In this document: piece after piece, positions 6,476 through 12,883 of the stretch
Layout of the letters: the number at the start of each line of letters is the position of its first letter
How positions within the stretch are numbered: position 1 is the stretch's first letter
Assembly (NCBI GenBank): GCA_021790075.1
Contig: JAJYIN010000027.1
Coordinates: 1 to 14,481, forward strand
Direction: 5' to 3'
DNA from: Actinomycetes bacterium
GTDB taxonomy: Bacteria; Actinomycetota; Thermoleophilia; BMS3ABIN01
DNA length: 14,481 nucleotides
Position numbers and translations under genes: made by a program
Notes under the pieces: generated by a model
What the model saw: only the letters and a program-made list of their open reading frames with translations
Told to the model about the DNA's origin: nothing
Database searches by the model: none

Positions 6476-7024
6476 GTGGATTACCAGTTATTTCATCTGA
6501 TCAATCAGCTTGCCGGGCATTCCAGCATGCTGGACAGTATCATGAGGACCATCGCCAATTATGGTCCTGTGGTCTTCATCCTGCCGCTGGCCTATGTCTG
6601 GTTCAGAAACGGGGTGGAGGGCAAGAAGGCTGCTTTGCTGGCGCTGGCCAGCATGGGCATCGCGCTCCTGATCGGCCAGGTGATCGGCCACATCTACTTC
6701 CGGCCGCGGCCGTTTACCTCCCATGAGGTGAACCTGCTGGTCGGCCGTTCCCCGGACGCCTCGTTCCCCTCAGACCACGCCACCTTCTCGTTTGCAATCG
6801 CCTGGGTGCTCTGGTTCCAGGACCGGCGCGTGGGCTGGGTCTCGCTGGCGCTGGGGGTCATCATCGCCTTTTCCCGGGTGTTCGTGGGCACTCACTACCC
6901 GCTTGATGTCTTCGGAGGCGCGATGCTGGGCCTGGCCACCGGTTTGCTGGTGTGGAAGTCGCGGAAGCTGCTGGATCCGGTCACTTCCCTCCTGGTTGCC
7001 GTCGCCGCCAAGCTGCACCTTTGA
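6476..7024 (+). CDS. PAP2 family phosphatase, probable undecaprenyl-pyrophosphate phosphatase (BcrC-like)
   Basis: A 182-residue inner-membrane protein with about five to six hydrophobic helices. The three lipid-phosphatase motifs are present: YFRPRPF (74-80), PSDHA (98-102) and SRVFVGTHYPLD (133-144) with the catalytic histidines His101 and His140. The N terminus, MDYQLFHLINQLAGHSSMLD, and the overall length resemble BcrC/YbjG enzymes that recycle undecaprenyl pyrophosphate for cell-wall synthesis and can give bacitracin tolerance. The lysine that usually opens motif 1 (KX6RP) is not evident. The start is GTG 6476 without a ribosome site, supported by family alignment of the first residues and by an adjacent -10-like box suggesting a leaderless message. 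Other PAP2 substrates, such as phosphatidic acid, cannot be excluded. Confidence 0.88.
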   Translation: MDYQLFHLINQLAGHSSMLDSIMRTIANYGPVVFILPLAYVWFRNGVEGKKAALLALASMGIALLIGQVIGHIYFRPRPFTSHEVNLLVGRSPDASFPSDHATFSFAIAWVLWFQDRRVGWVSLALGVIIAFSRVFVGTHYPLDVFGGAMLGLATGLLVWKSRKLLDPVTSLLVAVAAKLHL

Positions 7025-7206
7025 CGAGCCCCCGGGACCGCCCGGCCGGCTCTGGCGGCCTTGACCACAAGGTTCTTACGCTTCCTCAACTGCTCCCTGA
7101 TATGTAAGAATTACCTCGCGCGGCTGAATCAGCCGCCGGGGTGCTGGCCCCGCGGCAGCGGGCCGCGCCGTAGCAGACCGGCAACCCGTTCTAAAAGGAA
7201 GCAGGC

Positions 7207-8022
7207 ATGGCCCCCAGAAGACACCGTCCGCCCCAGAAGGCTTATGAGAACCGCGAGTTTCTCCACCATGCAGCGGCGCGGCCGCTCCGGATCCTCTCCG
7301 AGTACCTGGAGCCCCAAAGCCGGCTCGATCATTACCGGATTGTCGACACGATTGTGTTCATGGGCTCGGCCCGCCCAGTGCCGCTCAAGCAGGCCGAGCG
7401 CGAGCTGAAGGCCGCCCGGGGGGAAGCGGCGGTGGCCCGCGCCGAGCAGCATTTACGGATGTCCGGTTATTACGAGGCCGCCAGTGAGCTGGCTGAGCGG
7501 CTGACGGCCTGGTCGAAGGGGCTCAACGATGAGGAGCGCCGCTATGTCGTCTGCACCGGCGGCGGACCGGGGATCATGGAGGCCGCCAACCGGGGGGCCT
7601 CGAAAGCCCGCGGCATGAACGTCGGCATGACAATATCCATCCCCAACGAGCAGACCCACAACCCGTACGTCACCCGGGAACTGGGTTTCCATTTCCATTA
7701 CTTCTTCATGCGGAAGTTCTGGCTCGCCTATCTGGCCAAGGCCGTCATATTCTTCCCAGGCGGCTTTGGCACCCTGGACGAGATGTTTGAGCTGCTCACC
7801 CTGCTGAAAACCAGGAAGATCACCAAGCATCTGCCGGTGGTGCTGTTCGGGTCCGGGTTCTGGGCCGAAGTGGTCAACTTCGAGGCGCTGACGAGGTACG
7901 GGACCATTGATCCGCAGGACCTCGAGTACTTCCTCACCACCGATTCGGTGGACGAGGCCTTTACCTACATCACTGAACAGTTGTCAGCTTACACGCAGGC
8001 GGAAAAGGGCGCCACGCTCTAG
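7207..8022 (+). CDS. LOG family protein (TIGR00730/lysine-decarboxylase-like Rossmann fold)
   Basis: A 271-residue protein of the LOG family, often misannotated as lysine decarboxylase. Members are nucleoside-5'-monophosphate phosphoribohydrolases (cytokinin-activating) or PpnN-like nucleotide-cleaving enzymes. VVCTGGGPGIMEAANRGA (114-131) is the nucleotide-binding loop and PGGFGTLDE (184-192) is the signature PGGxGTxxE, with Arg169-Lys170 in the expected place. The protein is longer than plant-type LOG (about 180-200) because of a roughly 45-residue basic N-terminal part and an insertion at 60-110, as in larger bacterial LOG proteins. AAGGAA at 7195-7200 lies 6 bases before ATG 7207. The 182 bases upstream (7025-7206) contain GC-rich inverted segments but no gene. 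The flavin reductase gene follows after 25 bases, so the two form an operon. Confidence 0.9.
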   Translation: MAPRRHRPPQKAYENREFLHHAAARPLRILSEYLEPQSRLDHYRIVDTIVFMGSARPVPLKQAERELKAARGEAAVARAEQHLRMSGYYEAASELAERLTAWSKGLNDEERRYVVCTGGGPGIMEAANRGASKARGMNVGMTISIPNEQTHNPYVTRELGFHFHYFFMRKFWLAYLAKAVIFFPGGFGTLDEMFELLTLLKTRKITKHLPVVLFGSGFWAEVVNFEALTRYGTIDPQDLEYFLTTDSVDEAFTYITEQLSAYTQAEKGATL

Positions 8023-8047
8023 CCGCCTTTGAGCCGAGGAGGTCAGG

Positions 8048-8620
8048 ATGAAGAAGTCATTGGGGGCCAGGACGATCGCCTTCCCCACCCCCGCCTGGGC
8101 GGTGGCGACCTATGACAGCGACGGGAAGGCCAACGCCATGGTGGTCGCCTGGGGCGGTATCTGCTGCTCAAAGCCCCCGTGCGTGGCCGTGTCGATCCGC
8201 AAGGCGACCCACACATACGGGAGCATTTCCCAGCGGCAGGCCTTCACCGTCAATATCGCTTCGGCCAGCCAGGTAGCGGCGCTGGACTTCTTCGGCATCC
8301 ACTCCGGCAGAAAGATCGACAAGTTCGCAGCCACCGGGCTGACGCCGGTCAGAAGCCAACTGGTGGACGCGCCGCTGATCGAGGAGTTTCCCATGTCGCT
8401 GGAGTGCCGGGTGCTCCACACGCTCGAGATCGGCCTGCACACGCAGTTTGTCGGCGAGATACTCGACGTGAAGGTGGACGAGTCGGCCCTGCGAGAGGGC
8501 GGCCTGGATGTTGCCGCCTTGGCGCCGTTCACATATGCCCCGGAAGTGCGGGAATACCGCGCCATCGGCGAGAGCCTGGGCAAGGCTTTTTCCATCGGCA
8601 GGGAGATCGGGGAAGAATAG
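8048..8620 (+). CDS. Flavin reductase-like (flavoredoxin type) FMN-binding protein
   Basis: A 190-residue split-barrel flavoprotein of the flavin-reductase-like domain family. The opening TIAFPTPAWAVATYDSDGKAN (9-29), AWGGICCSKPPCVAVSIRK (34-52) and FTVNIASASQ (66-75) are typical of flavoredoxins, which bind FMN and reduce it with NAD(P)H or pass electrons to partner proteins. DFFGIHSGRKIDKF (80-93) and FPMSLECRV (114-122) continue the family pattern. It is cytosolic with no signal peptide. GAGGAGGT (8036-8043) gives a strong ribosome site 4 bases before ATG 8048. It is the second gene of the LOG pair, and a terminator follows 70 bases after its stop. Redox partner and link to LOG are unknown. 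Confidence 0.9.
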   Translation: MKKSLGARTIAFPTPAWAVATYDSDGKANAMVVAWGGICCSKPPCVAVSIRKATHTYGSISQRQAFTVNIASASQVAALDFFGIHSGRKIDKFAATGLTPVRSQLVDAPLIEEFPMSLECRVLHTLEIGLHTQFVGEILDVKVDESALREGGLDVAALAPFTYAPEVREYRAIGESLGKAFSIGREIGEE

Positions 8621-8690
8621 CTTCGGGGCATGGGCCAGGCGGAATGCGAATTCAAGGCCGCATCAAGGGAGGAACCGGCCCGGGAACGCG

Positions 8691-8720
8691 AAAACGGCGC
8701 TAGCCGGGCGCCGTTTTCTC
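8691..8720 (+). terminator. Rho-independent terminator of the LOG-flavin reductase operon
   Basis: A perfect 10 bp stem, AAAACGGCGC (8691-8700) with GCGCCGTTTT (8708-8717), closes a 7-base loop TAGCCGG. The right arm ends in four T followed by CTC. The A-tract on the left also allows function on the other strand. It separates the upstream operon from the small ORF and Nudix gene. Confidence 0.88.
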
Positions 8721-8724
8721 ATAT

Positions 8725-8904
8725 ATGAAAAGGATGAAGGGTATCTTGTCCTTCGTTAAAAACATTGTGCCACACGGAGATGAATTTCAGGTGAATATAA
8801 TGTTATGCAAGGTTAAGGCGGCTTGGGACAAGGATTTTGAGTTGATGGAACTGGAAGACGAGCTGGCGGAGCTGACCTCGGCGGGCCAGGCGAAGAAGGA
8901 TTGA
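8725..8904 (+). CDS. Small hypothetical protein, 59 residues
   Basis: An ORF from ATG 8725 to TGA 8902-8904 that starts 8 bases after the terminator arm. The first half (MKRMKGILSFVKNIVP) is basic and hydrophobic; the second half (from about residue 30) is charged and helix-like, with FELMELEDELAELTSAGQ and a KKD end, and uses G/C at most third positions like its neighbours. I recognise no family. There is no ribosome site for ATG 8725 or ATG 8734. ATG 8800 (residue 26) has AGGTG 6 bases upstream and would give 34 residues. A TATAAT box at 8796-8801 overlaps that ATG and may instead be the promoter of the Nudix gene. The stop lies 22 bases before the Nudix start, so coupling is possible. Confidence 0.4.
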   Translation: MKRMKGILSFVKNIVPHGDEFQVNIMLCKVKAAWDKDFELMELEDELAELTSAGQAKKD

Positions 8905-8926
8905 GGGAACTTTGACGGGAGACGGG

Positions 8927-9541
8927 ATGCCCAAATGGCTCGCGTGGGCGCGCGAGATCCAGTCGCTGTGCCAGACGGGCCTGGCGTTCAGCAGCAGCAA
9001 CTACGAAACTGAGCGCTACCGGCGGCTCATCGAGATCGCCGCTGAGATGGTGGCGGCCCATACGGAAATGCCGGCAGCGGAACTGGTCCGGAACTTCTCG
9101 GCCCAGCCGGGTTACGCCACCGCCAAGATCGACGTGCGCGGTGCCGTGGTGCGCGATGGCCGCATCCTGCTGGTCCAGGAACGGCGGGACCGGTGCTGGT
9201 GCATGCCCGGCGGCTGGGCCGACGTGGGGGACATCCCTTCGGAAATGGTGGCTCGGGAGGTGTGGGAGGAGAGCGGCTTTAAGGTCGAGCCGCGCAAGGT
9301 GGTGGCTGTATATGACGCCAACCGGGGCGGGCGGCCGCTGGAATTCTACCACGCTTTCAAGATCATCTTCCTGTGCGAGGTCACCGGCGGCGCCGCACGG
9401 CCGAGCGATGAGACCATGGCCGCCGACTTCTTCGATTTTGATGATTTGCCCGAACTGTCGTGGCAGCGGACCAATGAGAAGCACCTGGCCGAGGTGCGGG
9501 CTCACCTCGAGGACGGGCAGCGGCCGGCTGCCTTCGACTGA
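8927..9541 (+). CDS. Nudix hydrolase with PF12535-type N-terminal domain (YjhB-like)
   Basis: A 204-residue cytosolic two-domain protein. Residues 1-60 (WLAWAREIQSLCQTGLAF onward) match the N-terminal Nudix_hydro_N helical domain found in ADP-ribose/CDP-choline pyrophosphatase-like proteins. The Nudix box runs from Gly96 to Phe118, ending REVWEESGF. The first conserved glutamate is replaced by Asp102, while the REvxEE metal-binding core (Arg110, Glu111, Glu114, Glu115) is intact. It likely hydrolyses a nucleoside diphosphate linked to another moiety. ATG 8927 is chosen because GGGAG (8917-8921) lies 5 bases before it; TTG 8912 would add five residues with a worse site. It follows the small ORF and converges on the HD-GYP gene, 57 bases away. 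Confidence 0.9.
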   Translation: MPKWLAWAREIQSLCQTGLAFSSSNYETERYRRLIEIAAEMVAAHTEMPAAELVRNFSAQPGYATAKIDVRGAVVRDGRILLVQERRDRCWCMPGGWADVGDIPSEMVAREVWEESGFKVEPRKVVAVYDANRGGRPLEFYHAFKIIFLCEVTGGAARPSDETMAADFFDFDDLPELSWQRTNEKHLAEVRAHLEDGQRPAAFD

Positions 9542-9598
9542 CGGGGCCCGCCCCTTTCCAGCGGGGAGCATTCGCCGCGAATATCCGGACGCGGTCCC

Positions 9599-10765
9599 CT
9601 AAGCGGGATTGATGACGCCTTTTTCGCTCAGGTCGATGAAGATGTCCACGATGCGCGGGTCCAGCTGGGTTCCGGCGGACCGTTTCAGCTCCTGCAAGGC
9701 TTCCTCGCGAGTGCGGGCATCCTTGTAGGGGCGCCGGTCGACAATGGCTGAGTAAGTATCGACCACCGTAAGGATGCGCGCCGCGAGCGGAATATCTTCC
9801 CCTGCCAGCCCGTCGGGATAGCCGGTGCCGTCGTAGTGCTCATGGTTGTGGCGCACCAGCTTGGCGGCGCCGGCGAGACGGGGCACCGGTTTGAGGATAT
9901 CCTCGCCGATGGTCACGTGGGTGCGCATCTTTTGCCATTCCTCTTCATTGAGTCTGCCGTGTTTCTGCAGGATGGCGTCGGGGATGCCTATCTTGCCCAC
10001 ATCATGAAGGATGCTTCCATAACGCAGATCTTCCATTTCCTCAAAACCGAGCCCCAGTTCCTGGCCGATCCGGACAGCTGTGTTCGAGACCTGCTCGGCG
10101 TGGTTTTTGGTATAGGTGTCTTTCGCCTCCACGGCGTTTGCCAGGCTGAGTACGGTTTGCAGATAGGACTCCTCCAGGTTGGCAAACAGGCGGGCCCGTT
10201 CAATGGCGCTGGCGGTCTGGTCGGCGATGCTGACGCACAGGCGCAGTTTCTCCGGCGAGAACGGCTCGCGTGCTTCCCCACGGGCTTCTCCCAGCAGTAT
10301 CGCTCCCAATGAATCGTCTCCGGTCCTGATGGGCACCAGGCAAAAGGTTTGCACCAGATCAAGCAGGAGGATATCGCGCTCCTGTGAAGACAGATCGGTG
10401 AGCTCGCAGCTGCGGGCAACCACCGGCTCACTGCCCTCGATGGCCCGCGTCAGAAATGGACAAAGATCGCGCATGAAGCACAGGCCGACGTGCAGTTCGT
10501 GGTCGAGGACGCGCACCGGATGGGCGGCCCGCTCCACGATGACGTCTTCTTCCCGCAGGAAGATGCAGGCAAAAGTGACATGAATGGTATCGACGGCGTT
10601 GTGGACTATGATGTCGAGAACGCGGTCTTGTTCGGGTGGTGATTTGGCCAGGTTGCGCGACAGCTCATAGAGCGCGGAAAGCTCGGCCCGCCGCGTCTGC
10701 TCTTTCTCATCCAGCTCCTGGTTCTCCCGATTGCCCCGGACCAGCTGGCGGGAAGCGCCCCGCAT
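9599..10765 (-). CDS. GAF and HD-GYP domain part of a frameshifted c-di-GMP phosphodiesterase
   Basis: A 388-residue reading frame that holds the cytosolic output half of a signalling protein. Residues 1-40 are a charged helix typical of the linker after a membrane segment, about 45-195 form a GAF domain, and about 205-385 form an HD-GYP domain that degrades cyclic di-GMP. Metal-binding His222, His254-Asp255 (LHDVGKIGIPD), His283 and HNHEHYDGTGYPDGL (306-320, carrying the GYP signature) are all present, so the catalytic site looks intact. ATG 10765 has no ribosome site and is not preceded by a stop in the overlapping frame; the true N terminus is in the frame that begins at 11382. The shift lies about 10769-10785. 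If translated alone it would be a soluble enzyme without its sensor. Confidence 0.85.
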   Translation of the reverse strand: MRGASRQLVRGNRENQELDEKEQTRRAELSALYELSRNLAKSPPEQDRVLDIIVHNAVDTIHVTFACIFLREEDVIVERAAHPVRVLDHELHVGLCFMRDLCPFLTRAIEGSEPVVARSCELTDLSSQERDILLLDLVQTFCLVPIRTGDDSLGAILLGEARGEAREPFSPEKLRLCVSIADQTASAIERARLFANLEESYLQTVLSLANAVEAKDTYTKNHAEQVSNTAVRIGQELGLGFEEMEDLRYGSILHDVGKIGIPDAILQKHGRLNEEEWQKMRTHVTIGEDILKPVPRLAGAAKLVRHNHEHYDGTGYPDGLAGEDIPLAARILTVVDTYSAIVDRRPYKDARTREEALQELKRSAGTQLDPRIVDIFIDLSEKGVINPA

Positions 10766-11382
10766 GATGCCAAGAGCGAGAGGTAGAGGAAACCGGCGCC
10801 CAGACCCATACTTATCAGGACAAACAGCCGCATGCCGGAGATCGCCGGCTGCAGGACGTTGAGGTCGTGGTAAACGCCCATCACCCCCACCACGCGGTCA
10901 GAGCCATCCAGCCGCACCGGCGCATAGATCTCGAGAACGGCTGCGGAACTGTTCACGCGCAGGCCGGCGATTGCGCCGCTGGAAGTCTCCGTCGAAAGCT
11001 TACCGCTGAGCGCCTGGGCCAACCTGCCCGGATCCAGAGTCGTCTGGCCCACTATGTTCCGGTCGCCGCCGTTGGTATAGATCAGGCGCCCTTGCGTATC
11101 CCAGAGCTTGACACCCACCACATGTTCATCCACGATGGATTTCTGGATCAGCTCATCAACCTGTGCATATCTTCCCTTGTCCAGCGGTTTGATGAAGTCG
11201 GGAAAGTCCATGTTTGTGGTGAGGATGCCCTTGACCTGATCGGCGGCGCTGGTCGCCTCCATGTGCAGGAAATTGTCTTCCTGGCGCCGCTCGAGTCCCC
11301 AGGCCACAAACAGGAAAACGCCTGCGGTGATGACGAGCGACAGGATGGAGAACCTTGTCAGTAAGCTGAGCCTGTTTATCAT
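10606..11382 (-). CDS. Membrane sensor part of the same frameshifted HD-GYP gene
   Basis: The N-terminal half of the signalling protein. Membrane helix 1 is about residues 10-29, an extracytoplasmic sensor domain spans about 30-184 (the VVGVKLWDTQGRLIYTNGG strand pattern, 88-106, and the VVGVMGVYHDL end fit a PAS/Cache-like fold), and helix 2 is about 185-204. After Leu204 the frame diverges from family sequence and runs 54 unrelated residues to a stop at 10606, overlapping the GAF frame by 160 bases. The other frame resumes with GIMRGASRQLVRGNRE, exactly what should follow helix 2. One missing base (for example one G in the TTGGC at about 10770-10774 on the minus strand) would explain it. 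GGGAG lies 7 bases before ATG 11382. The joined gene, 11382 to 9599, would encode about 594 residues. Confidence 0.8.
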   Translation of the reverse strand: MINRLSLLTRFSILSLVITAGVFLFVAWGLERRQEDNFLHMEATSAADQVKGILTTNMDFPDFIKPLDKGRYAQVDELIQKSIVDEHVVGVKLWDTQGRLIYTNGGDRNIVGQTTLDPGRLAQALSGKLSTETSSGAIAGLRVNSSAAVLEIYAPVRLDGSDRVVGVMGVYHDLNVLQPAISGMRLFVLISMGLGAGFLYLSLLASCGALPASWSGAIGRTRSWMRKSRRGGPSFPRSMSCRATWPNHHPNKTAFSTS

Positions 11383-11550
11383 TGTTCGACTCCCGCTGCC
11401 ACGCTCGCGATCGCGTTTCCGATTGTTGTGAGCCGGTGGGCTGCGTCCAGGACCGGCCCTTGAGTCGTCGGCTTTTCGGCGTTTTCGGGTTCTTGCCGTT
11501 AACCTGCGCTCGTAAACCGCATTTTTGTGTCAAACTGGAAAGGTCGGGTC

Positions 11551-11578
11551 TTTACAGGACTTTCACTTTGTGGATATT
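11551..11578 (+). promoter_or_regulatory. Candidate promoter of the SRAP gene, leaderless
   Basis: TTTACA (11551-11556) and GATATT (11573-11578) are separated by 16 bases, a plausible -35/-10 pair. Transcription would begin at about 11584-11586, at the ATG itself, which has no Shine-Dalgarno sequence. A perfect TTGACA faces the other way at 11533-11528, toward the HD-GYP gene, but lacks a -10. Confidence 0.35.
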
Positions 11579-11583
11579 GGATT

Positions 11584-12240
11584 ATGTGCGGCAGTTTTCA
11601 GCAACCAGGCAGCATCAGGATACTGGAAGAATTCGAGGAAGCGACCGGCGTGCCGGTGACGGTGCTGGAGGGTGGAGAACCGGAGCTTTCCGCGGATGAA
11701 CGCACCCTGCCGCCGTTCGATGATGTCCTGGTTGTCTACATGGATGAAGGGGGCGCTCTCCGGCTGAGGCCCATGTACTGGCAGCTCGTCCACGACTGGG
11801 AGAAGGAATTCAGGTCGAAGTACACCTGTTTCAACACCCGGGCCGAATCGCTGGACAAGCCGCACAACGAGGCCCTGCTGAGACGCCGCCGCTGTCTCCT
11901 GCCGGTGGTGAGTTTTTTCGAGAACCGCCAGGAGGAGGGGCGGGCGGTCAAGCCGCGGCAGGTATACGAGCTCTCGCTCGGGGGGCGGCGCCTCATGGGG
12001 TTGGGCGGCATCTGCTCCGTCTGGACCAACCCCGCCGACGAAAACGACTGCCGTTACAGCTGCAGCATCATCACCACGGAGCCCAACCCTGTGGTGGGGC
12101 AGGTGCACAACCGCATGCCCTTCAAGGGCCTTCAGGTTGTCGTTGCGAAAGTCGGAGATAGTGCGAAAGTCCGGTTGCTGGTTGGCGGCCAGGTAGCGGA
12201 AGGAGATGTCGTTTTCCAGCGCCTGGGCCAGCTTTCTTGA
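11584..12240 (+). CDS. SRAP domain protein (YedK/HMCES family), 3' end replaced by IS sequence
   Basis: A 218-residue ORF. Residues 1-179 are an SRAP domain, which crosslinks to abasic sites in single-stranded DNA through Cys2 and shields them from breakage. The catalytic set is visible: Cys2 in MCGSF, Asn84 in NTRAES, Glu113 in VVSFFENR and His175 in VHNRMP. The start is ATG 11584 because Cys2 must follow the removed Met; an upstream in-frame GTG (11527) would bury it. From codon 180 (about 12120) the sequence is the antisense of an IS1182-like transposase, giving a 39-residue foreign tail (from FKGLQVVV) in place of the normal C-terminal strands and helix. The active-site residues survive, but folding without the end of the domain is uncertain. 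Normal family length is roughly 220-230 residues, so total length hides the damage. Confidence 0.8.
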   Translation: MCGSFQQPGSIRILEEFEEATGVPVTVLEGGEPELSADERTLPPFDDVLVVYMDEGGALRLRPMYWQLVHDWEKEFRSKYTCFNTRAESLDKPHNEALLRRRRCLLPVVSFFENRQEEGRAVKPRQVYELSLGGRRLMGLGGICSVWTNPADENDCRYSCSIITTEPNPVVGQVHNRMPFKGLQVVVAKVGDSAKVRLLVGGQVAEGDVVFQRLGQLS

Positions 12241-12486
12241 ACTGGTCAGACCCAGGCAGTAGCCGTAGAGAAGCACCTTTACCATCATCAGGGGGTGGTA
12301 GGCGGCTGAACCCCAGCCGTCGGCGCGGTATTTCTGATAGAACTGGCACAGCCTGCCCTCCTGGTCCATCCCGTCCACGACCTCGCAGACAAACCTTGCC
12401 AGGGAGCCCTCCGGCACCCATTCCTTTACCGACGGGGGCACCAGATACATCTGCTCTTGGTCGTACGGCAGAAAGTTGTAGCCCAT
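12118..12486 (-). pseudogene. IS1182-family transposase, N-terminal fragment
   Basis: From ATG 12486, 123 residues match the N-terminal DUF772-type region of IS1182-like transposases: FLPYDQEQMYLVPPS (5-19), AYHPLMMVKVLLYGYCLG (62-79), SSRKLAQALENDISFRYLA (82-100), and ANQQPDFRTISDFR (101-114), ending LKALEG. The catalytic DDE part, most of the usual 450-500 residues, is absent. The frame continues to 11563 only because the antisense of the SRAP gene happens to be open. The ATG has GGAG 6 bases upstream and a TATAAT box at 12523-12518. The junction with SRAP at about 12118-12121 shows no second IS end, so a deletion must have followed insertion. The outer IS end is probably near 12545-12560. 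Confidence 0.85.
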
Positions 12487-12883
12487 GACAGACTCCAGAA
12501 AGTGGTTGTTAGGGGCTATTATATATGGTTAGATGGGGAAAATCAGGTTTGTCGGACAGGCACTAAAACCCCTGCAAATAAATAGTATGGTGTCCCCGAG
12601 TTTCCCTCTTCGACGGCGCGTCCACAAGGCGCGCCTTTGCTCACCTGGACAAACCTGCGCGACAGTCAAGGCTCCCGGCGGATAAACCGCTTGCGGATCG
12701 CTCCGCTTTCCGGTGCCGCCGGACAACGATGCCTTCCCAATTTTGTCCAAAGGGACAGCGTTTCCGGGGGCCCGCCCGGCTAACATTCAGGCAGGCTGTG
12801 AGCCGGCAGGAAGAATGACCGGTCGCCTGTTGGCTAACGGCTGTTGTCAGTTACCTGGGAAAGGAGTCATCATCAAAAAATAT
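12487..12883. other. Gene-free stretch between the IS fragment and amt
   Basis: About 400 bases without a convincing coding region. It contains the IS promoter and end (12487-12560), the inverted repeat pair and hairpin described separately, and a GC-rich part from 12660 with CTAAC repeated at 12780-12784 and 12834-12838. The ribosome site AAGGAG (12861-12866) for amt lies at its right end. I see no clear amt promoter or nitrogen-regulator site. Confidence 0.5.
12544..12657. repeat. Inverted repeat pair beside the IS remnant
   Basis: CAGGTTTGTCGGACAGG (12544-12560) is matched inverted by CCTGGACAAACCTG (12644-12657), identical except for three missing bases. The left copy is at the likely outer end of the IS fragment. 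The 83 bases between hold AATAGTATGGTGTCCCC (about 12581-12597), similar to REP-type motifs I recall from other genomes, and a hairpin GGCGCG (12615-12620) with CGCGCC (12630-12635) followed by TTT. Confidence 0.5.

Noticed and set aside
7100..7130. A third copy of the MITE-like repeat (TAAGAATTACCTC resembles the start of the degraded copy)
   Set aside because: Similarity stops after about 13 bases and none of the internal blocks follow.
9542..9598. A GC-rich hairpin (GGGG/CCCC, then TTT) between the convergent Nudix and HD-GYP genes as a terminator
   Set aside because: The stem is only about 4 bp with a short T run; too weak to call.
10765..10790. Programmed -1 frameshifting in the HD-GYP gene
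   Set aside because: No X XXY YYZ heptamer is present at the junction; mutation or sequence error is simpler, though not proven.
11563..12486. A 307-codon minus-strand ORF read as a complete transposase
   Set aside because: Only the first 123 residues match the transposase; the rest is the antisense of the SRAP gene.
12529..12786. An 85-codon minus-strand ORF between the IS fragment and amt
   Set aside because: No ribosome site, no motif, and it crosses the inverted repeats and presumed IS end.
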